The notes beneath the pieces were generated by a model. The model did no database searches. It was not told the origin of the DNA and saw nothing but the letters and a program-made list of their open reading frames with translations. A DNA stretch of 50,323 bases from Nitrososphaerota archaeon (GTDB lineage: Archaea > Thermoproteota > Nitrososphaeria > Conexivisphaerales > UBA164), in contig WYER01000014.1 in NCBI GenBank assembly GCA_009903795.1, forward strand, positions 1 through 50,323, in the 5' to 3' direction. Below, one piece after another: positions 26,122-34,237 of this stretch. How positions within the stretch are numbered: position 1 is the first letter of the stretch; the number at the start of each line of letters is the position of its first letter. A program made the position numbers and the translations under genes.

Positions 26122-26395
26122 TCAGTAATTAAGCAAATAATGTTACGCGACGAACTCATTCTTATATATAAAAAAGATATTGATTATTGCGGATTTTTAG
26201 TAGTAGCGCTTTTGTTAAAAACGTTCAATTTGTATGCTTTAATCAAAACCTTAATTATGCCAAATATTTTATATTTGTATACTTTGTAGGTTTGCCGCTA
26301 TTTGTAAATCTGTATCAGCAAGCATGCAACTTATCCTTAACTTTCAGCAAGTTAAAAAACTTTTAAACTAGCAATTTCTTTAATAACCTTATAAC

Positions 26396-26851
26396 TTGAA
26401 ATTCAATATTTTTGGCAAAAAAGAAAGGGTAGAAATGACAAAAGATGAAGCAAAAAGAAAGTTAAGCATGCTGAGGTTTCAAAAAGAAATAGTATCAGAT
26501 GCACTTTTGAGGGTTTACAGCATGCAGGATTTGGATCCTGATGTAAAAAACAAACTTATTGAAAAATATAAGGAAGAATTAAAGTCGGTAAACAAAGAGA
26601 TCTACAGGATTTCTACTTTAATAGAGGTTATGGAGCTTCAACTATTAAGAGATCAACTGTTAAACATAATAAATGAAAAAATTTCTGAAATCGACAGGAG
26701 ACTTAACGAGCTCAAAAAAGAAATGGAAAAAAACCAAGTGGAAATTAAAGAAAGCAAGGAGGAAGAAAAAAATGAGGAAAAGGATGAATTGGACTTGCTT
26801 TATGAACAGGTCAATTCTATACTGGAAAAGCTGGAAAAGATAGACGCTTAA
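26396..26851 (+). CDS. Coiled-coil protein of unknown function
   Basis: A 151-residue, highly charged, helical protein. Heptad-like stretches run through about residues 15-45 (KRKLSMLRFQKEIVSDALLR) and 60-115 (ELKSVNKEIYRISTLIEVME, then ISEIDRRLNELKKEMEKN). A Lys/Glu-rich linker follows, and a last short helix (ELDLLYEQVNSILEKLEKI) that could be a peptide-binding tail. No domain is recognised. TTG start at 26396. The gene is 27 bases upstream of a nucleotidyltransferase. The 274 bases before it contain nothing recognisable. Confidence 0.6.
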   Translation: MKFNIFGKKERVEMTKDEAKRKLSMLRFQKEIVSDALLRVYSMQDLDPDVKNKLIEKYKEELKSVNKEIYRISTLIEVMELQLLRDQLLNIINEKISEIDRRLNELKKEMEKNQVEIKESKEEEKNEEKDELDLLYEQVNSILEKLEKIDA

Positions 26852-26878
26852 AAATTTTTATACCGTAAGAACATATAG

Positions 26879-27619
26879 ATGCTCGTGAGTGTTAAAGCTG
26901 CAATTTTATGCGGAGGTACAGGTTCCCGGTTAAGGCCATTGACCTACTATTTCCAGAAGACGATGTTGCCTATAGGCATATCTCAAAAACCTATACTCGA
27001 ATTTATAATTCATTATCTAAAATATTATAAAATAAAAGAAATGACGATGCTAGTAGGATATAAAGCAGAACAAATAGTGAACTATTTTCGCGATGGCTCA
27101 AATTTTGGAATAAAAGTAGATTATTCTTATGATAGCGAAGAATTGAAAGGTAACGGAGGGGCGCTTATAAACGCTTACAGAGCTGGAAAATTTGATGGTT
27201 ATGAAGATGTGCTCATCTATTACTCAGACATACTAACAGAAATGAATCTGGCTGAACTTCTTAAATTTCACAAGGATAAAAATTTCTCTGCAACTATAGC
27301 CGTTTCTGATCATTATAAACTTCCCGTTGGGGTGGCTGAAATAAAAGGAGAAAAAGTCGTTTCGTTTAAAGAAAAGCCATCCATAAACATAAATCCGACA
27401 ATAGGAATCCTTGCAATGAAGATAGATGCAATAAAGAAATTTTCAAATTATAAAGGTGAAGTAGACATTATGGGCGACATGATATCATCCCTTGTAAAAG
27501 ATGGGAACGTTGGAGGTTACATAACTAACTCTTTCTGGATTGACGTAGGTACTACAGAAACGTATGAAAAGCTGGATCATGAACTGATAGAAAAAATGTT
27601 CAGCAAATATATGCATTAG
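26879..27619 (+). CDS. Sugar-phosphate nucleotidyltransferase
   Basis: A 246-residue NTP-transferase (GlmU/RmlA/ManC fold). Nucleotide-binding AAILCGGTGSRLRPLTYYFQKTMLPIG at residues 7-33 is the family signature; the product-side Asp is in YYSDIL near 117. LPVGVAEI and SFKEKP near 140-165 are the usual sugar-binding segments, and FWIDVGTTETY is the conserved C-terminal motif. It activates a hexose-1-phosphate (probably mannose or glucose). There is no C-terminal beta-helix here; the one at 30892 could complement it. The TATA-like AAATTTTTATACC is about 25 nt upstream of the ATG. Confidence 0.88.
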   Translation: MLVSVKAAILCGGTGSRLRPLTYYFQKTMLPIGISQKPILEFIIHYLKYYKIKEMTMLVGYKAEQIVNYFRDGSNFGIKVDYSYDSEELKGNGGALINAYRAGKFDGYEDVLIYYSDILTEMNLAELLKFHKDKNFSATIAVSDHYKLPVGVAEIKGEKVVSFKEKPSININPTIGILAMKIDAIKKFSNYKGEVDIMGDMISSLVKDGNVGGYITNSFWIDVGTTETYEKLDHELIEKMFSKYMH

Positions 27620-27663
27620 TTTAGCAATGTTTATTTAATTCTTATACAGCCTCTTTTTAGAGC

Positions 27664-28752
27664 ATGTCAAACGCATTTATGAACGATATCGTCTATATCT
27701 CAAACATAATTTGGATAATGCTTATCGTAATTTTTATAGCCTATGGTCAGAGGATTCAGCTTGAACTAAGCATGAGGTCTGTATCAAAGCATCTTAATGT
27801 TCTTGAGAACATGGCTAAAAGTTCTCTTGACAGGTTTATAAACGAATTAAAAAATAGGGGCGTCAAAGAAGAAGATGCAAAAAACGAAGCTAACATAATA
27901 GTTAATTCTTTTATGATATCTCCAACAGATCTCGATCCTCATGGGATAATAGAAAAGCTTGACCAGTTAGTAAAAACGTACGAAAAATTTTTCATAACAA
28001 GGCTAAAATCACTGGTACAGGCCGATGACGTTCAGATCAAGAACCTGAGCGGTTTGGCTGAAAGCGCTCTGGCTTTGAACGAGATTTACAAGTATGCCAG
28101 GCACCAGTACCTTTCTGCGAAAAACTACCACGATTATTATTCGCTTATAATGTTACAGGTAATGCTTCCTTTTATAATGGAAGAAGCAGAAGCATACTAT
28201 GCTAGCCTTGATCCTATAATAAACGGGAAAAGTATAGGAGATGCTCTAGGACCTCTGGTTGCTGTGCAGCTCGCAAACGGTGCGCAGTTTAAAGAAATTG
28301 AAGAAGATACAGAAATAGCAGAAACAGACTATAAAGGAAGAAAGGTGCTGATTTTAAAGGCAAAAGGTCCTGGCTCTACTGTCGGAAGACCTGGGGATGC
28401 GGTAAAAAAAGTAATTGAAAACTTTAAGCCAAAAATCATAATAACTGTAGATGCAGGACTAAAGCTAGAAGGGGAAGAAACAGGTGAGACGGTTGAAGGA
28501 TTTGGCGTAGCCATGGGAGGACCTGGAAACGACAGGTTCAAGATAGAGGAAAGCGCCACACAGTACAATATTCCAATTCATGCCTTTATAGTTAAGATGT
28601 CCTTAAAAGAAGCTATAAGTGAAATGAACGATAATGTAAGAAGGGCTGCGCTTCAAGTTGTTGAGAAAGTAAAATCCCTTATAGAGGAAAAAACCTCAGA
28701 AGGGGATAGCGTTCTAGTTGTTGGGGTAGGAAACACCATAGGAATTCCATAA
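27664..28752 (+). CDS. DUF1512 archaeal membrane-anchored protein
   Basis: A 362-residue archaeal protein of the DUF1512 family. One N-terminal transmembrane helix (about residues 10-27: VYISNIIWIMLIVIFIAYG) anchors a large cytoplasmic part. The conserved C-terminal half contains LGPLVAVQLANGAQ, VLILKAKGPGSTVGRPGDAV, IITVDAGLKLEGE and GFGVAMGGPGNDRFKIEE, a glycine-rich nucleotide-like set, but its activity is not known. The ending GVGNTIGIP is characteristic. The gene is followed 49 bases later by the isomerase gene, which has its own TATA-like box. Confidence 0.85.
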   Translation: MSNAFMNDIVYISNIIWIMLIVIFIAYGQRIQLELSMRSVSKHLNVLENMAKSSLDRFINELKNRGVKEEDAKNEANIIVNSFMISPTDLDPHGIIEKLDQLVKTYEKFFITRLKSLVQADDVQIKNLSGLAESALALNEIYKYARHQYLSAKNYHDYYSLIMLQVMLPFIMEEAEAYYASLDPIINGKSIGDALGPLVAVQLANGAQFKEIEEDTEIAETDYKGRKVLILKAKGPGSTVGRPGDAVKKVIENFKPKIIITVDAGLKLEGEETGETVEGFGVAMGGPGNDRFKIEESATQYNIPIHAFIVKMSLKEAISEMNDNVRRAALQVVEKVKSLIEEKTSEGDSVLVVGVGNTIGIP

Positions 28753-28801
28753 AAGTTTTAAAAACAAAATATTTTAAACCTCTTTAAAGTTTTATTTGAC
28801 T

Positions 28802-29764
28802 ATGAGCTCAGCTGAAGATATGCTAGAAATTTATGAAAGATGGCATTCAATGTTTTTGCCAATCGACATAAAATTTGACGTTAATATCTCTAATAAAGTT
28901 TTTGGGTGTGGTTACGGTGCATCGCTAATACCTCTGCTTATTTCAAGACTTTTTTATGGGGAAGATAAGATTTTGTGTTTAAAACCGGGCGAAATGCCAA
29001 GCGAAAAGCATAGGGGTGAAACACTAGTGGTTGTTAGCCATTCTGGAGAAACGGTTGAAACTTTAGAATGCGCTAAGAAAGCGCTACAGTCAGGCATGAA
29101 CGTATACATAGTTACTGGTGGTGGTAAGCTAGAAGAATTTGCTATCAAAGTAAAAATTAATTATGTAAAGATAAACAAAGAAAAAAGCTCAAGGTTAGGG
29201 TTTCCTTACATAATGTCAGGGCTCATTCCATTGTTAGATAAAATTTTAAACCAAAAAATGACAGAAAACATGGGATTATACTTTAAGAAGCTTTCGGAAA
29301 AAGAAGAAGTTCTTGCAGAACAGGCCAGAAAAATGGCAGATTTTTTGAAAAATGCATTCTTGGCCGGCGTTTATTACTCAAACAACGCTGAGCCACACGC
29401 TTTAAGGTTCAGGTATCTTTTGAGTGAAAACGCAAAGTTGCATGTTGTTTATGAGAACATAATGGAGGTTGCGCATAACGGTATAACTGCATGGGAAATG
29501 TATTACAACATGCCAATCATGATGATCGGTTCAACAGAAGATAACAATCTAGTTTCGGAAAGGTTTAAAGTTATTTCAGAAGCTCTACAAGCGTTAGGAC
29601 ATAGGGTTTATCAAATGAATATAGGCAAAAACGATGATATTATAGACAAGCTGTTCGTTATCGATGTTTCAACTATTTTTCTTTCAATACACAGAAACGT
29701 AAATCCTTTTATTACAAGAACTCAGGATGCGGTCAGGAGAAAGGTTGGTCTAAATTATGAGTAA
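28802..29764 (+). CDS. pgi/pmi: Bifunctional phosphoglucose/phosphomannose isomerase
   Basis: SIS-fold sugar isomerase, 320 residues, interconverting glucose-6-P, fructose-6-P and mannose-6-P. The first SIS domain has GCGYGASLIPLL and the phosphate-binding VVVSHSGETVETLECAKKA. The second has AGVYYSNNAEPHALRFRYLLSENAK (in part) and the catalytic HNGITAWE near 223-230. A TTG start at 28796 is possible, but ATG 28802 has a TATA-like ATTTTAAA centred about 29 nt upstream. It overlaps the Hjc-like gene by 8 bases. Together with the nucleotidyltransferases it would feed sugar nucleotide synthesis. Confidence 0.88.
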   Translation: MSSAEDMLEIYERWHSMFLPIDIKFDVNISNKVFGCGYGASLIPLLISRLFYGEDKILCLKPGEMPSEKHRGETLVVVSHSGETVETLECAKKALQSGMNVYIVTGGGKLEEFAIKVKINYVKINKEKSSRLGFPYIMSGLIPLLDKILNQKMTENMGLYFKKLSEKEEVLAEQARKMADFLKNAFLAGVYYSNNAEPHALRFRYLLSENAKLHVVYENIMEVAHNGITAWEMYYNMPIMMIGSTEDNNLVSERFKVISEALQALGHRVYQMNIGKNDDIIDKLFVIDVSTIFLSIHRNVNPFITRTQDAVRRKVGLNYE

Positions 29765-30161
29765 CAAGAAAAGAGGCTATGACTGGGAAGACAAGGTTGT
29801 TAAAATTTTTATAAAGAAAGGCTGGAAAGCTGTTAGGCTAGGAAGCCCATCAGTTAACCTTCCAGACGTTTTAGCAATAAACGATCAAAAAAACATGATT
29901 ATAGCTATAGAGGCAAAAGCTTCCAAAGGAGATAAAATATATGTTCCATTAGCCGAAATAAACAGGCTTTTTAATTTTCTTGAAATGTTTGGCGCTTATA
30001 AAAGAAAAGAAGCTGTACTTGCTATTAAGTTCTTAAAGGTTAAAGGGAAAAAGATGCACGAAGAGTTTTATAGGGTAGACTGCATGCCAGAAAAAAGCCT
30101 TTATTTCAAAAGGAACTCTGAAGTTAACATAAAATGTCTTTCAAGGTTGTGGAAAGCTTAA
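29757..30161 (+). CDS. hjc: Holliday junction resolvase-like nuclease (Hjc family)
   Basis: A 134-residue PD-(D/E)XK nuclease of the Hjc/Hjr type, which cuts four-way DNA junctions. The three catalytic pieces are visible: Glu in RGYDWEDKVVKIF (about residue 11), Asp in VNLPDVLAI (about 37) and Glu-x-Lys in AIEAKAS (about 52-54). VPLAEINRLFNFLEMFGAYK is the usual dimer helix. The C-terminal 35 residues are longer than in most Hjc proteins. It overlaps the isomerase by 8 bases, so it is probably in the same transcript despite its unrelated role. Confidence 0.85.
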   Translation: MSNKKRGYDWEDKVVKIFIKKGWKAVRLGSPSVNLPDVLAINDQKNMIIAIEAKASKGDKIYVPLAEINRLFNFLEMFGAYKRKEAVLAIKFLKVKGKKMHEEFYRVDCMPEKSLYFKRNSEVNIKCLSRLWKA

Positions 30162-30202
30162 CTTAAAAAAGTTTTTATTAACTTGGTTGTTTTGTTTAAA
30201 AT

Positions 30203-30895
30203 ATGAGAGCTTACATACTTGCTGGAGGGCTCGGCACAAGGTTGTATCCTTACAGCCTTATTCTTCCCAAACCACTCCTTACGCTTGGTTCAAAAACTAT
30301 AATTGAGCATATTCTTGATTGGTTAACAAGCTATAATTTTGAAGAAATAATAATTGCTATAAGCGGAAGAAAGTGGGCGTATGACCTTGTGCTTAAAGAT
30401 AGCTATAAAGGAACAAAGTTAAAGATAAATTGTTCAGAAAAACCTCTGGGAACAGCGGGACAGCTTAAGTGGGTCGCTAAGGATGAGCATGATACATTTT
30501 TTGTAAGCTATTCCGATTCGCTTATAGAAGCGAACATTGACGAGGTTATAAAAACTCACAAAAAAAACTCAGCGATGGCTACTGTTCTTACTGCTAAAAT
30601 AAAAGAAAAACTAAGATATGGGGTTATAGAAGAAGAGAAAGGGTTGATAAAAAAATGGAAAGAAAAGCCAGAACTCCACTACAGGGTTGCTGCTGGAGCT
30701 TTTGTGTTTGAACCTGAATTTTTAAAATATATACCTGACCAAAAATATGGAATGAATAACGCAGTTATGAACGCAATAAAGGCCAAGGAAAAGGTTTTGA
30801 TTTACGATGTTAAATCTTTTGTTGACGTGGGAAATTTGAGTTATTATAGAAAAGCAGCTTTTGAATTTGCTGAAAAATTTGGGGAGATTCCTTGA
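30203..30895 (+). CDS. Sugar-phosphate nucleotidyltransferase
   Basis: A second NTP-transferase of 230 residues. The N-terminal AYILAGGLGTRLYPYSLILPKPLLTLG (in part) is the nucleotide loop and lysine. KPLGTAGQLKWV near 78-89, YSDSLIEANID near 104 and FVDVGNLSYYRKAAF at the end are family motifs. It is probably a mannose/glucose-1-phosphate nucleotidyltransferase. Its TGA overlaps the next gene's TTG (TTGA), and that gene encodes a beta-helix protein. The two may together act like a split GlmU. TATA-like TTTTTATTAAC is about 26 nt upstream. Confidence 0.88.
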   Translation: MRAYILAGGLGTRLYPYSLILPKPLLTLGSKTIIEHILDWLTSYNFEEIIIAISGRKWAYDLVLKDSYKGTKLKINCSEKPLGTAGQLKWVAKDEHDTFFVSYSDSLIEANIDEVIKTHKKNSAMATVLTAKIKEKLRYGVIEEEKGLIKKWKEKPELHYRVAAGAFVFEPEFLKYIPDQKYGMNNAVMNAIKAKEKVLIYDVKSFVDVGNLSYYRKAAFEFAEKFGEIP

Positions 30896-31938
30896 AGTTA
30901 AAATACGCAGTTTACGAAGAGGTTTATCCAGACGGTTTTTATCCATTTTCACTCGTAAAACCTTCGTCTTTTATCATATACAGATACAAAAGATTAATAG
31001 AATGGATAAAAGAAGAGGTTGGAGAAATTGAAGGGTTTATAGCTCCTGAATACATAATAAACGCTTATGAACTTAAAAAGGCAAATAACTTTGATGTTAT
31101 AATAAACTCAAGAATTAAGCCGGAACTTATCCGAGAAGCACTTGATCAGCTAAAAGATGGGGAATCTTTGTGGGAAAACAATACGCTTGTAGCTTCAAAA
31201 GGATCCTTAAAAAATTCAGTAAAAAAGAAAGTGAACGGTTTTCTTTTTAAAGGTTTATGGGAAATTACAGGTTCTCTTTACAATCCGCCTTTTGAAAAAA
31301 GTTCGATAGAGGGTGAAGTAAACAAATTTTCTGTAATAGATGATTCGAAAGGCCCAGTTATTATTGAAAAAGGGGCTAGGATCGAAGCTATGAGCGTGAT
31401 CTATGGTCCAGCATATATTTCAACAGGTTCTGTGATTTCTTTTGCAAAGGTCGCTATGTCTTATGTAGGAAAATATTGCAGAATAGGCGGTGAGCTGGAA
31501 AGATCAATAATAGAAGATTTTGCAAACAAAGCCCATTTTGGATTTGTAGGTGATAGCTATATAGGTAGTTATTCAAATTTGGGAGCAGGAACCACTACCA
31601 GCAATTTAAAAAATACTTATGGTACTATCAAAGTTTTTAACGGCAGAGAAAGAGTTGATACAGGCAAAATAAAGGTAGGAGCGTTTATCGGTGATTTTGT
31701 AAGATCTTCGATAAACACTTCGATAATGAGCGGTAAGACTATAGGGCCGTTTTCTCATGTAACGGGAACTGTTAAGAGCGATATAAAGCCCTTTTTGTTT
31801 TATGACATGCCAATGGATCTAACAAAGCTCATTGAGCAAACAAAAAGATATATTGCAAGTAAAAACACTAGACTTAAAGCTCACATTGAAGAGTTAATAA
31901 ATGGAGCGTACAAGACCTTTTCTGACAACAAAGCTTAA
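30892..31938 (+). CDS. GlmU-like left-handed beta-helix acyl/uridylyltransferase-related protein
   Basis: A 348-residue protein. Residues about 1-140 resemble the degenerate N-terminal domain of the GLMU_N_1-type sugar nucleotidyltransferases (YEEVYPDGFYPFSLVKPSSF). Residues about 155-310 form a left-handed beta helix of hexapeptide repeats (GPVIIEKGARIEAMSVIYGPAYI and the GKYCRIGGELERSIIEDFANKAHFGFVGDSYIG region, in part). It is probably a sugar-nucleotide or acetyltransferase component. TTG start overlaps the upstream gene's stop, with GGGGAG as a Shine-Dalgarno 5 nt before it. The exact reaction is not known. Confidence 0.75.
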   Translation: MKLKYAVYEEVYPDGFYPFSLVKPSSFIIYRYKRLIEWIKEEVGEIEGFIAPEYIINAYELKKANNFDVIINSRIKPELIREALDQLKDGESLWENNTLVASKGSLKNSVKKKVNGFLFKGLWEITGSLYNPPFEKSSIEGEVNKFSVIDDSKGPVIIEKGARIEAMSVIYGPAYISTGSVISFAKVAMSYVGKYCRIGGELERSIIEDFANKAHFGFVGDSYIGSYSNLGAGTTTSNLKNTYGTIKVFNGRERVDTGKIKVGAFIGDFVRSSINTSIMSGKTIGPFSHVTGTVKSDIKPFLFYDMPMDLTKLIEQTKRYIASKNTRLKAHIEELINGAYKTFSDNKA

Positions 31939-31954
31939 GGCTGTAAATGAGCAG

Positions 31955-32068
31955 TGCTCCCGCAAGTTAAGCATTTCAATTACAATTAACAATGTGATTT
32001 ATGATTTTGTGTTTTTAATTATCTTCATTTAATATTATGTTGGTTTTTCAGATCAGATTTTGACCCTT
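31955..32068 (+). repeat. Dispersed intergenic repeat, copy B
   Basis: It begins GCTCCCGCAAGTTAAGCATTTCAATTACAATT (in part) and ends near CAGATTTTGACCC. Same orientation as copy A (3268-3392) and opposite to copy C (19800-19935). It starts just after the beta-helix gene and precedes the 3' end of the uracil-DNA glycosylase gene. No ORF. Confidence 0.6.
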
Positions 32069-32157
32069 AGTTTACAGTTCAAACTTAGATCTCTCTATCA
32101 GCCTGTTTATATTTTATGCTTTTGTATCACATGTTACAAAATAGCACAAACAGACTT

Positions 32158-32691
32158 TTATAGATTGACGCAAGCTTCGTCTATTTTTTTCTTAAATTTA
32201 TCATAAAGTCGGGGATTCCTTAATACTGCGGCTGGATGATAGTTAACTAATACTTTTGCCCCCATAAATTCGTATTCCTTCTCAAAAGCTACGTTGATCT
32301 TTTCTTCTCCAGTTAAAAATTTGCTAGCAGTCGAACCTAGAGCTATTATAACTTTTGGCTTTAAGATTTTTATTTCCTCTAAAAGAAATTTAGAGCATGC
32401 TTCTATTTCGCCTTTTTTTGGTTTTCTGTTATTAGGTGGCCTGTGCTTTAAAACGTTTGTAATATATACTTTTTTTATTAAATAAGAACCTATTGTATCT
32501 CTAAGCAGCTTTCCAGCTCTACCAACAAAAGGCCTTCCTGTTCTGTCTTCTTCTTTTCCTGGGGCCTCACCTACTATCATAATTTTTGCGTCTTGAGGTC
32601 CTTCACCTAAAACAGTTTGTGTAGCGTACTGCCATAGGTTACAATTTTTACAACTTTTTATTTCTTTATAAATTTCCTCTAATCCAGTCAT
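32158..32691 (-). CDS. udg: Type-4 uracil-DNA glycosylase with a His iron-sulfur ligand position
   Basis: A 177-residue 4Fe-4S uracil-DNA glycosylase that removes uracil from deaminated DNA. Motifs: C14-x2-C17, catalytic GEAPGKEEDRTGRPFVG (41-57), and the HPAAVLR motif near the C-terminus. In the conserved TNVLKCRPPNNR segment the third cluster cysteine is replaced: here TNVLKHRPPNNR, H83 (codon CAC). C99 supplies the fourth. UdgX enzymes also carry His at this place (VKHF). It is downstream of RNase Z with a 4-base overlap. Confidence 0.92.
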   Translation of the reverse strand: MTGLEEIYKEIKSCKNCNLWQYATQTVLGEGPQDAKIMIVGEAPGKEEDRTGRPFVGRAGKLLRDTIGSYLIKKVYITNVLKHRPPNNRKPKKGEIEACSKFLLEEIKILKPKVIIALGSTASKFLTGEEKINVAFEKEYEFMGAKVLVNYHPAAVLRNPRLYDKFKKKIDEACVNL

Positions 32692-33434
32692 ATTTCCAAT
32701 TCCAAAAGATCTTTTGCTACTACAGTTTCTTTAAATATTTTTGTAGCTTCCGATTTCATTTTTGCTGTATGATTTGATACTAAAGGAGGTATATGCGTAA
32801 GCAACAACTTTCTAGCGTTTGCCTGTAAAGCTTCTGTCGCAGCCTGTCTTGCTGAACTGTGTCCTACACTGTTAAGATATTCTTCATTTTCTGCAAAACC
32901 AGAAGATTCATGAATTAATAATGAAGCTTTTTTACACAGCTCGACAATGTTTTCGTTTGGCGATGTGTCGCCTGTATAGCACAAGGAGTCTACTCTATAA
33001 GCAATGTCCTGAACAGTATGTTTTCCGTTTTCAGTACTTAATTTTAAACTTTCAAGCTTAAGGTTTTCCCCTGGCTCAATTTCTATGTATTGAACATCAA
33101 ATCGCATAAAAGTTTTCGGAGTGTTAGCAAACTTTATTAAAGAGTCAAAAGCTTGTTTGATGCCCTTCGGTCCTATTATAGTAATAGGTTCAGTCCTACC
33201 ATAGTAAGACATGCCCCACAAAAAGGCACCAATATCAAAAAAATGGTCCCCATGCAGGTGTGATATTAAAAAATACTTTATTTTGAGAGGATTCCCGCCG
33301 TACTTTAAAAAATTTTTATAAGAACCAGGCCCTGCATCAATTACAATTTCGGAATTAATAAGGTATGAAGAACATGCCCTGTTAGCGCTCTCAGCAGAAC
33401 CGCCGCTTCCTAAAACTACTACTATCATCAACAT
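32688..33434 (-). CDS. rnz: Ribonuclease Z-like metallo-beta-lactamase fold hydrolase
   Basis: A 248-residue metallo-beta-lactamase-fold enzyme. The metal-binding HLHGDHFFDIGAF (about 59-71) and later His/Asp pieces (CYTGDTSPNE, LIHESSGF, VGHSSARQAA, LLLTHIPP) fit RNase Z, the tRNA 3' endonuclease. The short length fits the archaeal form. Start at the first ATG 33434; the ATG three codons later is equally possible. It overlaps the uracil-DNA glycosylase by 4 bases. A phosphodiesterase relative of the same family remains possible. Confidence 0.85.
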   Translation of the reverse strand: MLMIVVVLGSGGSAESANRACSSYLINSEIVIDAGPGSYKNFLKYGGNPLKIKYFLISHLHGDHFFDIGAFLWGMSYYGRTEPITIIGPKGIKQAFDSLIKFANTPKTFMRFDVQYIEIEPGENLKLESLKLSTENGKHTVQDIAYRVDSLCYTGDTSPNENIVELCKKASLLIHESSGFAENEEYLNSVGHSSARQAATEALQANARKLLLTHIPPLVSNHTAKMKSEATKIFKETVVAKDLLELEI

Positions 33435-33598
33435 TTTCTAAAATTATTAGGAATAAAAGCATACCTTTAGAATAATGTAAGCTTTCCCTCTAAAGTTTGT
33501 TGCTAATAAATATTATGTAACCAGAACATTATGAAACCTTAGTTACAGCAAGTAATAGTTACAGTATTTAAAATAAACTAAATAAAACTTAAGTACTC

Positions 33599-34237
33599 AT
33601 GAGCAATTTTCAAAAAAATTGGGAAAGCAAAAAAGATGAAAGCATAGGTGATAAAATTAAAACTGCAGTTAAACCGGACGAACCTCTTAAAAGAAAGCTC
33701 GAACAGGCTATAAGGCTTATTCAGATCCAGATAGCAAAGCTCGATGGAACGGCATCAAAACTAAAGGAAAAAGATAAGAAATACTTTGAAAAGATTGTAT
33801 CATATCTACAGAAACACGATAACGAACGGGCAAACATTTATGCAACTGAGCTGGCTGAAATCAGAAAGATGTACAAAATGATTACTCAGGCGAAACTTGC
33901 GCTAGAACAGATTTCAACAAGGCTCTCTACTGCAACTGAATTAGGAGACGTAGTGGCTGTTCTTGACCCAGCTATGAAAGTGCTGAGCAGCATAAGGAGG
34001 GGCGTAAGCAACGTAATGCCAACTGCTGAAGACGAATTAGGAGAGATATCAACGCTGTTAAACAACATAATGGTAGATGCTGGACAGATTTCAAGTTCAG
34101 GTATTAGCTTTGAACCGACCAACGATGAAGCCGAAAGCATACTATCACAGGCCTCAGCAATAGCAGAGGCAAGGATGAAACAGACGTTGCCAGATATAAG
34201 CAGCCTAGGTCTTGGCGCAGAAGGATCTAAACAGTAA
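33599..34237 (+). CDS. cdvB: ESCRT-III (CdvB/Snf7) cell division protein
   Basis: A 212-residue Snf7/ESCRT-III family protein that forms membrane-remodelling filaments at division in Thermoproteota and Asgard archaea. It shows the ESCRT-III helical layout: a charged basic first helix (LKRKLEQAIRLIQIQIAKLDGTASKLKEKDKKYFE in part, about 30-65), coiled coil to about 130, then an acidic C-terminal region (TPTNDEAESILSQASAIAEAR). I see no winged-helix C-terminal extension, so it may be a paralogue rather than the main CdvB. CdvA and CdvC (Vps4) are not in this window. The last 11 bases overlap the convergent next gene. Confidence 0.85.
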   Translation: MSNFQKNWESKKDESIGDKIKTAVKPDEPLKRKLEQAIRLIQIQIAKLDGTASKLKEKDKKYFEKIVSYLQKHDNERANIYATELAEIRKMYKMITQAKLALEQISTRLSTATELGDVVAVLDPAMKVLSSIRRGVSNVMPTAEDELGEISTLLNNIMVDAGQISSSGISFEPTNDEAESILSQASAIAEARMKQTLPDISSLGLGAEGSKQ

